Assembly (NCBI RefSeq): GCF_024138125.1
Contig: NZ_CP099993.1
Location: forward strand, 806,001-870,000
DNA length: 64,000 bases
Direction of reading: 5' to 3'
Origin: Halorussus salilacus
GTDB taxonomy: Archaea; Halobacteriota; Halobacteria; Halobacteriales; Haladaptataceae
The notes under the pieces are model-generated. The model did not search any database. It worked only from the letters and a program-made list of their open reading frames with translations, and was not told the origin of the DNA. The position numbers and the translations under genes were made by a program. Shown piece after piece: positions 1-7,640 of this stretch (positions are counted from its first letter, which is position 1; the number at the start of each line of letters is the position of its first letter).

Positions 1-128
1 CGTATGAGCCGTGTCGAGACTGATACTTAATTGTATCTGTTGAAGTCAACATATCTGGTAGCCGATTTTGCCATATTATGCTGAGAATCGGCGGCGTTAT
101 CCGGGTGTTCTGCCGTTTCTTTCCCACG

Positions 129-404
129 ATGTATCGCCGCGTCAGTTGGATGAAAGCCGTCGACCACGCGATACTTACCTTCTTCAGCCAACATCATCTA
201 GAACTGACTCCGAGTAACGTCGCACGGAATATCAACTACAGTCAGGGGTACGTACGAAACAGGTGTAAACTGCTTTCGGACCACGGCCTGCTGAACCGCG
301 ACGTGAGTAATTCCGACCCCTTCTACAGTCTCTCGGAGTTGGGCGAGCGATATCTCGCGGGCGACCTTCGCGCGGCGGAACTCGAAGACGAAGAAAATGA
401 ATGA
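129..404 (+). CDS. PhiH1-repressor-like winged-helix protein
   Basis: A 91-residue DNA-binding protein of the small haloarchaeal winged-helix kind related to the phage PhiH1 repressor. After a short lead come an N-terminal helix (VDHAILTFF), a segment typical of this group (ELTPSNVARNINYS), a recognition helix (GYVRNRCKLLSDHGLL) and the wing (FYSLSELGERYLAG), ending in an acidic tail. An in-frame ATG exists at 78, but a TATA-like box (catattat, about 71-78) overlaps it, so transcription probably begins near 100 and ATG 129 is preferred. It stands alone on its strand; base composition is lower in G+C than in the genes after 1380. The target is unknown; such proteins often regulate adjacent genes or accessory DNA. 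Fold call fairly sure, function not. Confidence 0.72.
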   Translation: MYRRVSWMKAVDHAILTFFSQHHLELTPSNVARNINYSQGYVRNRCKLLSDHGLLNRDVSNSDPFYSLSELGERYLAGDLRAAELEDEENE

Positions 405-520
405 CGATTCTAACCGTAGTGGTACTTGCGAACTATCGCTGACGAACTCCGTGAACTAATCGACTAAAACAAAAGACTGCTCAGGAAACCGTTACCTTTT
501 CCACTGTGTTGCCCAGTTTC

Positions 521-554
521 GGACGAGTCGGAGTACTGGTACTCCGACTCGTCC
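521..554. terminator. Perfect 16-bp hairpin between convergent genes
   Basis: GGACGAGTCGGAGTAC at 521-536 and its exact complement at 539-554 flank a 2-base centre. It lies downstream of both the regulator ending at 404 and the membrane gene ending at 628. It could act as a bidirectional terminator or a protein-binding palindrome. No T-tract follows directly. Confidence 0.4.
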
Positions 555-627
555 GCGTTCGTGGGCCGTTTTCCCTCTGAGTTCATGGTACGATTTACTT
601 CGAACTCGAAGCATAAAAAGACCGGTG

Positions 628-1203
628 TTAGTCGTTCTGAACCCGAGATTGGATTACTGCGAGCACGACGGTTACGACGAATAGCAATCCGACGATGAGA
701 GTGAGAATCTCTAGAGACTTCAGGGCAAGTAGCGATGCCGCTCCAAGGGAGACGCCGAGAACGAAGAACAACTGGCAGGCTATCAATAGATACCCATTGA
801 ATTCGACGATGGTTTGATTGGCGCTTATCCATCCTTCGAATTGGACTAGTAGATCGGCCTCCCACGGGGCACTCATCTCGTTCCGCCTCAATCGACCGAG
901 GTAACTGGCTTTCGGGCCAATCACCTCGTTCGACTCGTTGTACACGATGACGCCGAACGTCAACGAGAGGAGGAACGAAAAGAGACTCAACGCGGCTACG
1001 GATTTGTTTATGCCCGAAGTGCCGATAACGCGAACCCCCGTCGCGCCGACACCCAGTAAGAGCGCCGTAATGCGGACCGTTCGGAGTGCCTTATCGTCTA
1101 TGTCGTCGATGTCGGATTTCTGTGCCTCTAGTACGTGACGACCCTCCTCGTACGTAATCCGCTCTCGATTGTTTCGCCACTCGGGGTCCTCGCTGGCTGT
1201 CAT
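628..1203 (-). CDS. Four-helix membrane protein of unknown function
   Basis: A 191-residue protein beginning MTASEDPEW; an upstream in-frame start at 1272 would add 23 residues without recognisable features. The first 40 residues are charged and predicted cytosolic (RERITYEEGRHVLEAQ). Two hydrophobic segments follow (about 46-62 and 67-87), then a soluble stretch with ASYLGRLRRNEMSAPWEADL, then two more near the C terminus (about 135-158 and 163-183). The 2+2 arrangement around a central soluble part resembles SLATT-like and other two-helix-pair membrane proteins, but I cannot assign a family. G+C is lower than in the neighbouring genes, which hints at a more recent arrival. No operon partner. 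Confidence 0.6.
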   Translation of the reverse strand: MTASEDPEWRNNRERITYEEGRHVLEAQKSDIDDIDDKALRTVRITALLLGVGATGVRVIGTSGINKSVAALSLFSFLLSLTFGVIVYNESNEVIGPKASYLGRLRRNEMSAPWEADLLVQFEGWISANQTIVEFNGYLLIACQLFFVLGVSLGAASLLALKSLEILTLIVGLLFVVTVVLAVIQSRVQND

Positions 1204-1380
1204 CGGTCTTATACCGCCCGTCTCGGGATAGACCCTTGACTTTGTTGAATTTATCACAACAGAGACAATCACTTCGAGCGTTGACTCCGGGATTTTCGAA
1301 GACCCCGGTAGGTAGAGCCCGGCGACCGAACCGCGGGCGATTCCACCGACTTTTCAACCCGGCCTCCTAACTCCCCCACG

Positions 1381-2481
1381 ATGGAGTACGGACAGGAGGC
1401 CGTCGCGACGCTCCACGACCTGACCGGCCGGGTGCCCGACGCGCCGACCGACCGCGCCGCGGTGGTCGTCCCGATGACCGAGCGCGAGTACGCGGGGCTG
1501 GCGGCCGAGCGCGTCCTCTCGGAACTGGAATCGGTCGCGCCCGGCCGGGTGGTCGTCCCCCTGCGCGCGCCCGCCGGGAAGGTCGGGGCGTTCTGCGACT
1601 GGCTCGCGGGCTTCGACCTGCCCCTCGACGCGGTCTGGTGCAACGGCCCCGGCGTGACCGACCTGCTGACCGACCGCGGCCTCAACGGCGAGGCGGGCAA
1701 GGGCCGGGACGTGTGGCTCGCGCTCGGGGTCGCGGCCGCCAGCCACGACTACGTGGTGGTCCACGACGCCGACGCGAAGACCTACGAGGGTACGGACGTT
1801 GCTCGCCTGCTCTTTCCGCTCGCTCGGGGCTACGACTTCTCGAAGGGCTACTACGCCCGCGTCGAGAACAACCGCCTCTACGGGCGGCTGTGTCGGCTGT
1901 TCTACGCCCCGCTGGTCCGGGCGCTGGCCGACGCCCACCCCGAGGCCGACGTGCTGGCGTACCTTGGGGCGTTCCGGTACGCGCTCGCCGGGGAGTTCGG
2001 CGCGACCGCCGAGTTCGCGCGGTCGGTCCGGGTCGAGCGCGACTGGGGACTGGAGGTCGGCCAGTTGGGTGAGGCGTTCGCCCGCGCCGGATTCGACGGC
2101 ACCGCGCAGGTCGATTTAGGTCGGTACGAGCACGACCACCGCGCGGTGTCGGGGCCGACCGGCCTCTCGGAGATGAGCGACGGGGTCGGCGCGGCGCTCT
2201 TCCGTGCGGTCGAGTCCCACGGCGTCGAGCCGGACTACGACGCGCTCCCCGAGCGCTACCGGGCGGTCGCGGAGGCGTTCGTCGACCAGTACGCCGCCGA
2301 CGCCGCGTTCAACGGGCTGGACTACGACCCCGCCGACGAGCGCGATCAGGTAGCCCTCTACGCCGAGGCCATCGGGCCCCCCGGCGAGGACAACCGGATG
2401 CCGCCGTGGAACGACGCCGACCTCTCGCCCGACGAGGTGGTGGCCGCCTCGCGGGCCGACGTGTCGGGGGTCCGGCGCTGA
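1381..2481 (+). CDS. gpgS: Glucosyl-3-phosphoglycerate synthase-like glycosyltransferase
   Basis: A 366-residue GT-A fold enzyme resembling glucosyl-3-phosphoglycerate synthase (GT81), which joins a sugar nucleotide to 3-phosphoglycerate as the first step to the compatible solute glucosylglycerate. Visible family marks are GKG at 106-108, the metal-binding DADAKTY at 129-135, FSKGYYAR at 153-160, RYALAGE at 199-205 and DWGLEVG at 221-227, which correspond in order to acceptor- and metal-binding elements of GpgS. No signal peptide or membrane segment, so it acts in the cytosol. It is a single-gene unit starting at ATG 1381, with a strong hairpin just after the stop. The dedicated phosphatase is not adjacent, so whether the product is glucosylglycerate or a mannosyl analogue is open. 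Gene symbol by motif resemblance. Confidence 0.7.
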   Translation: MEYGQEAVATLHDLTGRVPDAPTDRAAVVVPMTEREYAGLAAERVLSELESVAPGRVVVPLRAPAGKVGAFCDWLAGFDLPLDAVWCNGPGVTDLLTDRGLNGEAGKGRDVWLALGVAAASHDYVVVHDADAKTYEGTDVARLLFPLARGYDFSKGYYARVENNRLYGRLCRLFYAPLVRALADAHPEADVLAYLGAFRYALAGEFGATAEFARSVRVERDWGLEVGQLGEAFARAGFDGTAQVDLGRYEHDHRAVSGPTGLSEMSDGVGAALFRAVESHGVEPDYDALPERYRAVAEAFVDQYAADAAFNGLDYDPADERDQVALYAEAIGPPGEDNRMPPWNDADLSPDEVVAASRADVSGVRR

Positions 2482-2489
2482 CAGAGACG

Positions 2490-2521
2490 CCCGCCGTCCG
2501 AGCGGCTGCTCGGACGGCGGG
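2490..2521. terminator. Hairpin after the gpgS-like gene
   Basis: CCCGCCGTCCGAGC (2490-2503) pairs perfectly with 2508-2521 around a GGCT loop, starting 9 bases after the stop codon. Probable transcription terminator or 3-prime-end stabiliser. Confidence 0.5.
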
Positions 2522-2656
2522 GGCCGGTCCGTCGGACCCGACGGGGGTCGGTGGCCGAGTCGCGTTCCCCGTTCCGGTCTCGAATCCCGACTCGTCGACT
2601 CCAACCGACGCCGACGACGGGGCCGGGAACCGGGCTCGATTTGAAACCGCTACGTG

Positions 2657-2791
2657 CCAGTACAGTCCAGTACAGACTAGTATAGCCAGTACAGTCCAGT
2701 ACAGACTAGTATAGCCAGTACAGTCCAGTACAGACTAGTATAGCCAGTACAGTCCAGTACAGAATAGTACAATCGGTACAGTCCAGTATCT
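2657..2791. repeat. 29-bp tandem array built from a GTAC-rich decamer
   Basis: Three exact 29-bp units (2657-2685, 2686-2714, 2715-2743) and degenerate further copies to about 2791. Each unit is two decamers, CCAGTACAGT and CCAGTACAGA, plus the nonamer CTAGTATAG. The array sits in the 373-base gap before the ArsA-type gene, ending about 63 bases before its ATG. A related array occurs at 62274-62359. There are no spacers, so it is not a CRISPR. The near-10-base period puts the motifs on one face of the helix, as expected for cooperative protein binding. Confidence 0.9.
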
Positions 2792-2854
2792 CGGGCCGGA
2801 GCTCGATTCGAGAGACCGACGAGTACACAAGTCCCGACTCACTACCCCCCGCTG

Positions 2855-4006
2855 ATGAACGAACTCGACGTGGAGGCTGTCGAACACATCGGCGACGAGG
2901 ACGTGCCCGCGGGGGTCGACGCCCCGGAGTACGTCCTCTACGGGGGGAAAGGCGGCGTCGGCAAGACCACGATGGCGGCCGCGACGGGCCTCGCGAGCGC
3001 CCGCGACGGCACCCCGACGCTGGTGGTCTCGACCGACCCGGCTCACTCGCTGTCGGACACCTTCGAGACCGAGATTCCGGCTGACCCCCACCGCATCCGC
3101 GAGGACGTGCCGCTGTACGCCGCCGAGATCGACCCCGACGAGGCGGTAGAGCAGGGCAACGGTCTGTTCGGCGCTGCGGGCGCACAAACCGGTGCGGGCG
3201 CGCGGCCGGGCGACTCCGGCCCCGACGCTCCGACCGGGGACGCCGACGGCGAACCGTTCGGCGGGCCGACCGGCGACGGGCAGGCCGGACCGATGGGCGG
3301 CCTCGGCGGCCTGCTCGGGGGCGACGACCCGATGGACGCCATGCTCGGCGGGCCGATGCCGGGTGCCGACGAGGCCGCCGCGATGCAGAAACTCCTGGAG
3401 TTCATGGACGACGACCGGTTCGACCGCGTGGTCGTCGACACCGCGCCGACCGGCCACACCCTCCGACTGCTCGAACTCCCGGAACTCATGGACACCATGG
3501 TCGGCCGGATAATGAAGCTCAAACAGCGGTTCCAGGGGATGATGGAGGGCATGAAGGGGATGTTCGGCGGCGAGGGGGCCGACCCCGAGCGGGGACTGGA
3601 CGACCTCGAAGAACTCAGCGACCGCATCGCCACCCTGCGAGAGACCCTCCGGGACCCCGCCAAGACCGACTTCCGGGTCGTGCTGGTGCCCGAGGAGATG
3701 AGCGTCTTCGAGTCCGAGCGCCTGCTCCGCCGGTTGGCGGAGTTCGGGGTGCCGGTCGGCACCGTGGTCGTCAACAAGGTGATGGAGGACCTCGCGGAGG
3801 TGGCCGAGGGCGTCGATTCGGAGGCCTTCGTCGCGCCGAACCTCGACTCCTGCGAGTTCTGTCAGCGCCGATGGCAGGTCCAGCAGGACGCGCTCTCGTC
3901 GGCCCAGGAGGTCTTCCGCGGCCACGAGGTCAAGCGCGTCCCCCTGCTCGCCGACGAGGTCAGGGGCGAGCGGATGCTCCGACTCGTCGCGGCGTGTCTG
4001 GACTAA
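2855..4006 (+). CDS. ArsA/Get3-family P-loop ATPase
   Basis: A 383-residue ATPase of the ArsA/Get3/TRC40 family. The deviant Walker A GKGGVGKTT is at 31-39, the switch I motif STDPAHS at 59-65 and the switch II motif DTAPTGHT at 195-202. Cys333 and Cys336 (CEFC) match the inter-subunit zinc site of Get3-type dimers. It has a single ATPase domain, unlike the double-domain bacterial ArsA. Residues about 105-175 are a Gly/Pro/Met-rich insertion, followed by a Met-rich helix (RFQGMMEGMKGMF, 225-237) where Get3 binds hydrophobic tail anchors. Likely role: delivery of tail-anchored membrane proteins; arsenite transport is less likely because no ars genes are near. Its promoter region carries the GTAC array. 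Its stop overlaps the convergent SDR gene by 4 bases. Confidence 0.88.
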   Translation: MNELDVEAVEHIGDEDVPAGVDAPEYVLYGGKGGVGKTTMAAATGLASARDGTPTLVVSTDPAHSLSDTFETEIPADPHRIREDVPLYAAEIDPDEAVEQGNGLFGAAGAQTGAGARPGDSGPDAPTGDADGEPFGGPTGDGQAGPMGGLGGLLGGDDPMDAMLGGPMPGADEAAAMQKLLEFMDDDRFDRVVVDTAPTGHTLRLLELPELMDTMVGRIMKLKQRFQGMMEGMKGMFGGEGADPERGLDDLEELSDRIATLRETLRDPAKTDFRVVLVPEEMSVFESERLLRRLAEFGVPVGTVVVNKVMEDLAEVAEGVDSEAFVAPNLDSCEFCQRRWQVQQDALSSAQEVFRGHEVKRVPLLADEVRGERMLRLVAACLD

Positions 4007-4890
4007 TCCCTGATTCGCCCTCGGTGGTCGTCTCCGCCCTCGTCGCTGTCGTCCCCGAACGGGTTCCGCGACGCCAGCGACCCGACGACGCCGTAGAATT
4101 TGTCTCGGGCAGACGCGGGGATGAACCGCGCGAGCATCGAGACCTTCGCGACCCTCCCGACTGGATACCGGGCCGCGGGGTCGGTGACGTTCGCGGCGTC
4201 CAGAATCGTGTCGGCCACCTCGCGGGGCGGTAACGCGCCGGGGCCGCCGCCCCCGATGGCCTGCGTGTCGTCCAGAATCCCGTAGAGTTTCTCGTAGGCG
4301 TCCGAGCGCTCGATTCCCTCGATTTCGTCGGACGCGCGCTCGGTGAACGCTGTGTCGACGGGACCGGGTTCGACCAGCACCGCGTCGACGCCGTACTCGG
4401 CGACCTCGGCGCGCAGGGCGTCGGTGAGTCCCTCCATCGCGAACTTCGACCCCGAGTAGACGCCCATCCCGGGCACCGAGAGCCGCCCGGCGACGCTGGA
4501 GACGTTGATTATCCTGCCGGTCTTGCGCTCGCGCATGTGGGGCAGGACCGCGCGAACGAGCCTGTGGGGCCCGAAGACGTTCACCTCGAACTGGTCGCGA
4601 ACGCTGTCGACCGGCACGTCCTCGACGGGGCCGAGCTGGGCGTAGCCCGCGTTGTTGACCAGACAGTCGATGCGACCCTGCTCGTCGACCATGCGGTCGA
4701 CGACGCGCTCGACGTCGTCTCCGTCGGTCACGTCGAGGGTCGCGATGTTGCACCCGCGCTCGCCCAGCACCTCGATGTCGGCGGGGTTGCGGGCGGTCGC
4801 GTACACCTCCCAGCCGTCTTCGAGGAACGCCAGCGCGGTCTCGCGTCCGATTCCCGACGAGCAACCGGTGATGAGGACTGTTTCTGTCAC
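4003..4890 (-). CDS. Short-chain dehydrogenase/reductase
   Basis: A 295-residue classical SDR oxidoreductase. It has the cofactor motif GCSSGIG (9-15), NNAG (79-82), catalytic Ser in the NVSSVAG segment (129-135) and the YxxxK pair Tyr145/Lys149. The overall pattern, with PGPVDTAF after the active site, is that of NAD(P)-dependent reductases of the retinol-dehydrogenase/11-beta-HSD-like group; the substrate cannot be read from sequence. The acidic C-terminal tail is typical of halophilic proteins. The gene is convergent with the ArsA-type gene (last 4 bases shared). Start at ATG 4890 is well supported because the Rossmann strand begins at residue 4. Confidence 0.9.
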   Translation of the reverse strand: MTETVLITGCSSGIGRETALAFLEDGWEVYATARNPADIEVLGERGCNIATLDVTDGDDVERVVDRMVDEQGRIDCLVNNAGYAQLGPVEDVPVDSVRDQFEVNVFGPHRLVRAVLPHMRERKTGRIINVSSVAGRLSVPGMGVYSGSKFAMEGLTDALRAEVAEYGVDAVLVEPGPVDTAFTERASDEIEGIERSDAYEKLYGILDDTQAIGGGGPGALPPREVADTILDAANVTDPAARYPVGRVAKVSMLARFIPASARDKFYGVVGSLASRNPFGDDSDEGGDDHRGRIRD

Positions 4891-4962
4891 ACCTACACTG
4901 TCGGGGTGCGGACAGTTAACTGTCGTCGCTTCGAGGCCGCTACGCTGACCCGTAACTCGGCA

Positions 4963-5814
4963 CTACTCGCCGACCTCCGCCTTCACCTCGTCGGCGTACG
5001 AGTCGGCGAGTCGCGTGGGTTCGGGGAGCTTGTAGTCCGCACAGAGGCGCTCGACGAGGTCGGTCGCGGTCTCGGCGCTCACGCGGTGGCCGGGGCTGAC
5101 GTACAGCGGATTGACGTGGCGCGTCTCGGGATTCGGGTACTGGCGCGACTGGAACGCGTAGCCGATGACGGTCCCCTCGGGCGCGGTCACCGACTCGTCG
5201 GCCTCGACGGCGACCCGCGCGCCCTCGCCGAGCGGGTCGGCGAGCGACTCGCGGGGCCGCCCGCACAGCAGGCTCTTGGCGACCCCTATCGCGGGCACGT
5301 CGAGCGTGACGCCGACGTGGGTAGCGATGCCCGCCTGTCGGAAGTGGATGCGGCCGCTCCCGTCGAACACCGCGAGGTCGGGCGCGACCGAGAGCTCCTC
5401 GAACGCCGCGAGGATGGCCCCGCCCTCCCGGAACGAGAGCAGGCCCGGGATGTAGGGGATGTCGGTGGGCGCGACCGCGTGGACGCGTTCGACCACCTCG
5501 CCGCCGCGCGAGGCGACGACGGCGCTCACCGCGCGCTCGCCGTCGGCGGTGAACGCCTGATCGACCCCGGCGACTATCGGGGGGTCCGACGCCGCTTCTG
5601 CGGCGTCGGACCCCTCCGTGGCGGCACCGGAATCCCTTCCGGCGTCGCCGAGTCGGGTCTGGTCGGGGTTCGAACCCCCGCCGCCGACGCTGGCGGGGTC
5701 GAAGCCGAGGTCGTCGGCGAAGACGGCCTCGTCGGCTATCGCGCGCTGTAGCCGTTCCATCTCCTCGCGCGACAGCGAGGCGTCCGGGACGAACTCGGGG
5801 TGGACGGGAGTCAT
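4963..5814 (-). CDS. nfi: Endonuclease V
   Basis: A 283-residue endonuclease V, which cleaves DNA or RNA next to deaminated adenine (inosine). The family core is complete: GVDQAF (83-88, catalytic Asp85), YIPGLLSFRE (121-130, Glu130), FDGSGRIH (Asp151), THVGV and GVAKSLL, then YVSPGHRVS near the C terminus, which recognises the damaged base. Residues about 41-77 are a low-complexity, Gly/Ala/Asp-rich insertion in a normally variable N-terminal region. That insertion is coded in part by a perfect 15-bp palindrome (5581-5614). Single-gene unit, convergent with nothing on the left and upstream of the rhomboid gene on the same strand (20 bases apart), so the two could be cotranscribed. Confidence 0.92.
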   Translation of the reverse strand: MTPVHPEFVPDASLSREEMERLQRAIADEAVFADDLGFDPASVGGGGSNPDQTRLGDAGRDSGAATEGSDAAEAASDPPIVAGVDQAFTADGERAVSAVVASRGGEVVERVHAVAPTDIPYIPGLLSFREGGAILAAFEELSVAPDLAVFDGSGRIHFRQAGIATHVGVTLDVPAIGVAKSLLCGRPRESLADPLGEGARVAVEADESVTAPEGTVIGYAFQSRQYPNPETRHVNPLYVSPGHRVSAETATDLVERLCADYKLPEPTRLADSYADEVKAEVGE

Positions 5815-5833
5815 GGGAGGTACGAGTGGACGG

Positions 5834-6760
5834 TCAGAACCGACCGCCGGGGCCGCCGGGGCCGCGACCCGGACCGCCCGGGCCGCCGCCGAACTGCAAC
5901 TGCTGGGGGGCGCGCTCGCCCTCGCGCTTGAGTTTCGCGCCGTAGGCGAGGCCGATGGCGAGGCCCGCGAGGTGGGCGAGGTGGGCGACCCCGCCAGCGC
6001 CGAACCCGCCGCCCGCCGAGACGAACACCGAGTAGCCGACGAACAGCATCGTCGCGAGCCACAGCGGCATGGGCAGGATGAAGTAGAGGTAGATGGTGAG
6101 GTTGGGGTTCAGCACGGTCAGCACGCCCATGATGGCGGCGATGGCACCGCTCGCGCCGAGGACCGCCGAGAACTCGCCCATCGTCATCGCCGCGAGGACC
6201 TGCGCGAGGCCCGCCACCGCGCCAGCGCCGAGGAACAGCGCGGTGAACTTCGTGCTCCCGATGCGGCGCTCTACGACCGGGCCGAAGAAGTACAGCACCA
6301 GTCCGTTCACGAACAGGTGGCCGACCCCGCCGTGGGAGAACACCGAGGTCACCCACGGCCAGACGTAGAACACGTTGTCGTTGTTGAGCGTGAATATCTC
6401 GTACCACGTCGCCGACCCCACGGGAATCCCCACGACCGGGGGGAGGACGTACTGGACGGGGAACCAGAGGACGATCACCGCGAGGAACACGTAGGTCATG
6501 TTCCCACGGAAGTACCCCAGCGGCCCGCCGGGGCCCGTGTTCACGCCGAGTCGGTCCGTGACCCCGCCCGGGGAGCCACCGCGGTCGTTCACGCTGTCGT
6601 CGAATCCGCTGTCGAAGACGCCGTCCGGGTCGTTCCACTCGTTCAGCCCCGGACAGTCGTGGCTCTCCGGAAGCCGATGTTCGCCGCAGTAGGTGCCGCC
6701 ACATCGTCGGCACTTGTACGGCATGTTTTCGTGCTCGCCGCACGCGTCACACTGCGCCAT
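5834..6760 (-). CDS. Rhomboid intramembrane serine protease with N-terminal AN1-type zinc finger
   Basis: A 308-residue fusion. Residues 1-40 carry an AN1-like Cys/His finger: Cys4, Cys7, Cys17, Cys20, Cys25, His28, His34, Cys36. After a linker rich in Asp/Gly comes a six-helix rhomboid domain: HGGVGHLFVN (143-152), the nucleophile Ser204 in GASGA, and the catalytic His263 in HLAGLAIG. Ends with a Gly/Pro-rich tail. Rhomboids cleave substrates within the membrane; the finger probably binds ubiquitin-like or other protein partners on the cytosolic side. ATG 6760 is chosen over the upstream in-frame start at 6853 because the finger starts directly after it. Common in haloarchaea, but the physiological substrates are unknown. 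Confidence 0.9.
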   Translation of the reverse strand: MAQCDACGEHENMPYKCRRCGGTYCGEHRLPESHDCPGLNEWNDPDGVFDSGFDDSVNDRGGSPGGVTDRLGVNTGPGGPLGYFRGNMTYVFLAVIVLWFPVQYVLPPVVGIPVGSATWYEIFTLNNDNVFYVWPWVTSVFSHGGVGHLFVNGLVLYFFGPVVERRIGSTKFTALFLGAGAVAGLAQVLAAMTMGEFSAVLGASGAIAAIMGVLTVLNPNLTIYLYFILPMPLWLATMLFVGYSVFVSAGGGFGAGGVAHLAHLAGLAIGLAYGAKLKREGERAPQQLQFGGGPGGPGRGPGGPGGRF

Positions 6761-6898
6761 TGGAGTGGTCTTTGGGTCGGGTCTTGAAAGGGATTTGGGT
6801 CCTCCGCGTTCGGAGTGCGGAACCGAGTGATGGCGGGGTTCTGCATGGTTCATGATGGTTCTGCGGTCGGTCGAGAGACCCCTGTCGGATTCGAGAGA

Positions 6899-7277
6899 AG
6901 CTAGCTATTCCCGGTACCGAGGAGAACCGCACCGCGACAGCGGGCCACGCCCCTCCCCAACCGACTGCGGTCCTCGACTGCTCGCTCCGCTCGCAGTCTG
7001 CGGTCCTCATCCACCGGGAGAGACAAGCTCTCCCGAGCCGTCGGTCGCTCCGCTCCCGACGACCTCGCGCGCTTGGCGCGGCGCACAACAGCCGCGCCGC
7101 GCCAGCACGCGCCGAGTAGAACGTCCAGATCGAGACACCGGGTTCTGGTCACGGCACGCGCTGGCGCGACCTCGTGTCGCGCGAGGGATGAGAGAGAGCG
7201 GAGCGACCGAGCGAATCGGTTGGGCAGGCGTGTGGCCTGCGGTCGCGGTCCTCCCGGGTGACGAGAGTAGCTACCGA
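6899..7277. repeat. Noncoding element with about 60-70-bp imperfect inverted ends (TAGCTA family)
   Basis: The 620-base gap 6761-7382 is filled mainly by this element. The left end reads TAGCTATTCC, then CGGTACCGAGGAGAACCGC, then GGCCACGCCC and CCCAACCGA. The right end, read on the minus strand from 7276, gives TAGCTACTCT, CACCCGGGAGGACCGC, GGCCACACGCC and CCCAACCGA, so the blocks match in order. The interior is G+C-rich with small hairpins and no convincing gene. Related ends occur at 14175-14236, 34455-34518 and 34547-34600. It looks like a nonautonomous, MITE-like element; I see no clear target-site duplication. Confidence 0.6.
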
Positions 7278-7382
7278 GGCTGACCCAGTACGAGTTCGGG
7301 TAGCCGAGGGGACGAATCGACGGAATTCGGTACAGAACCATGTCAAACCCCTTAATTTGGGACCGAGACAACAGGGAGTGTG

Positions 7383-7613
7383 ATGGTGGCGAAGGCGTCT
7401 ATTCAGAAATACAATAGTAGGGGGACGAGAATCTGCATCGCTGTCTACGTTTCGCTCGTCGTCGGTTCCGTCGTCTTTGCCGTCCTGTTCTCCGGCACGG
7501 CTTCGGGCTTCAGAACGCTACTCGCGAAATCGGCACTTCGGGTCGGCTTTTACGTCGCGATTCTGATCGGACTCCACCGAGTCTGGACGCGGTTCGTTGC
7601 GGGCGCATTCTAG
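7383..7613 (+). CDS. Small two-helix membrane protein
   Basis: A 76-residue protein with a short basic N terminus (MVAKASIQKYNSRGTR) and two hydrophobic segments at about 17-38 and 51-68, joined by a polar loop (SGTASGFRTLLAKSA). The basic start predicts both termini inside. A GTG at 7380 is also in frame; ATG 7383 is preferred. Upstream, a row of A/T (cccttaatttgg, near 7348) may hold the TATA box. No family recognised and no operon partner. It is a plausible real gene because codon use and the hydropathy pattern are regular. Confidence 0.5.
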   Translation: MVAKASIQKYNSRGTRICIAVYVSLVVGSVVFAVLFSGTASGFRTLLAKSALRVGFYVAILIGLHRVWTRFVAGAF

Positions 7614-7640
7614 AGCGCAGACGAGTAACTCGACCACGAC

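Noticed and set aside
2657-2791. CRISPR array
   Set aside because: Units are directly tandem without spacers and no cas gene is near.
2735-4864. Long open frame antisense to the ArsA-type gene
   Set aside because: High G+C gives long antisense frames; the composition is Arg/Gly-rich without domains, and the opposite strand encodes clear ATPase and SDR proteins.
5664-5680. CGGGGTTCGAACCCCCG, a perfect T-arm-like hairpin
   Set aside because: It lies inside the endonuclease V gene and codes part of its Gly-rich insertion; no tRNA body is present.
6899-7277. Small genes inside the TAGCTA element
   Set aside because: Frames are Arg/Ser-rich, change between copies and have no starts with promoter signals.
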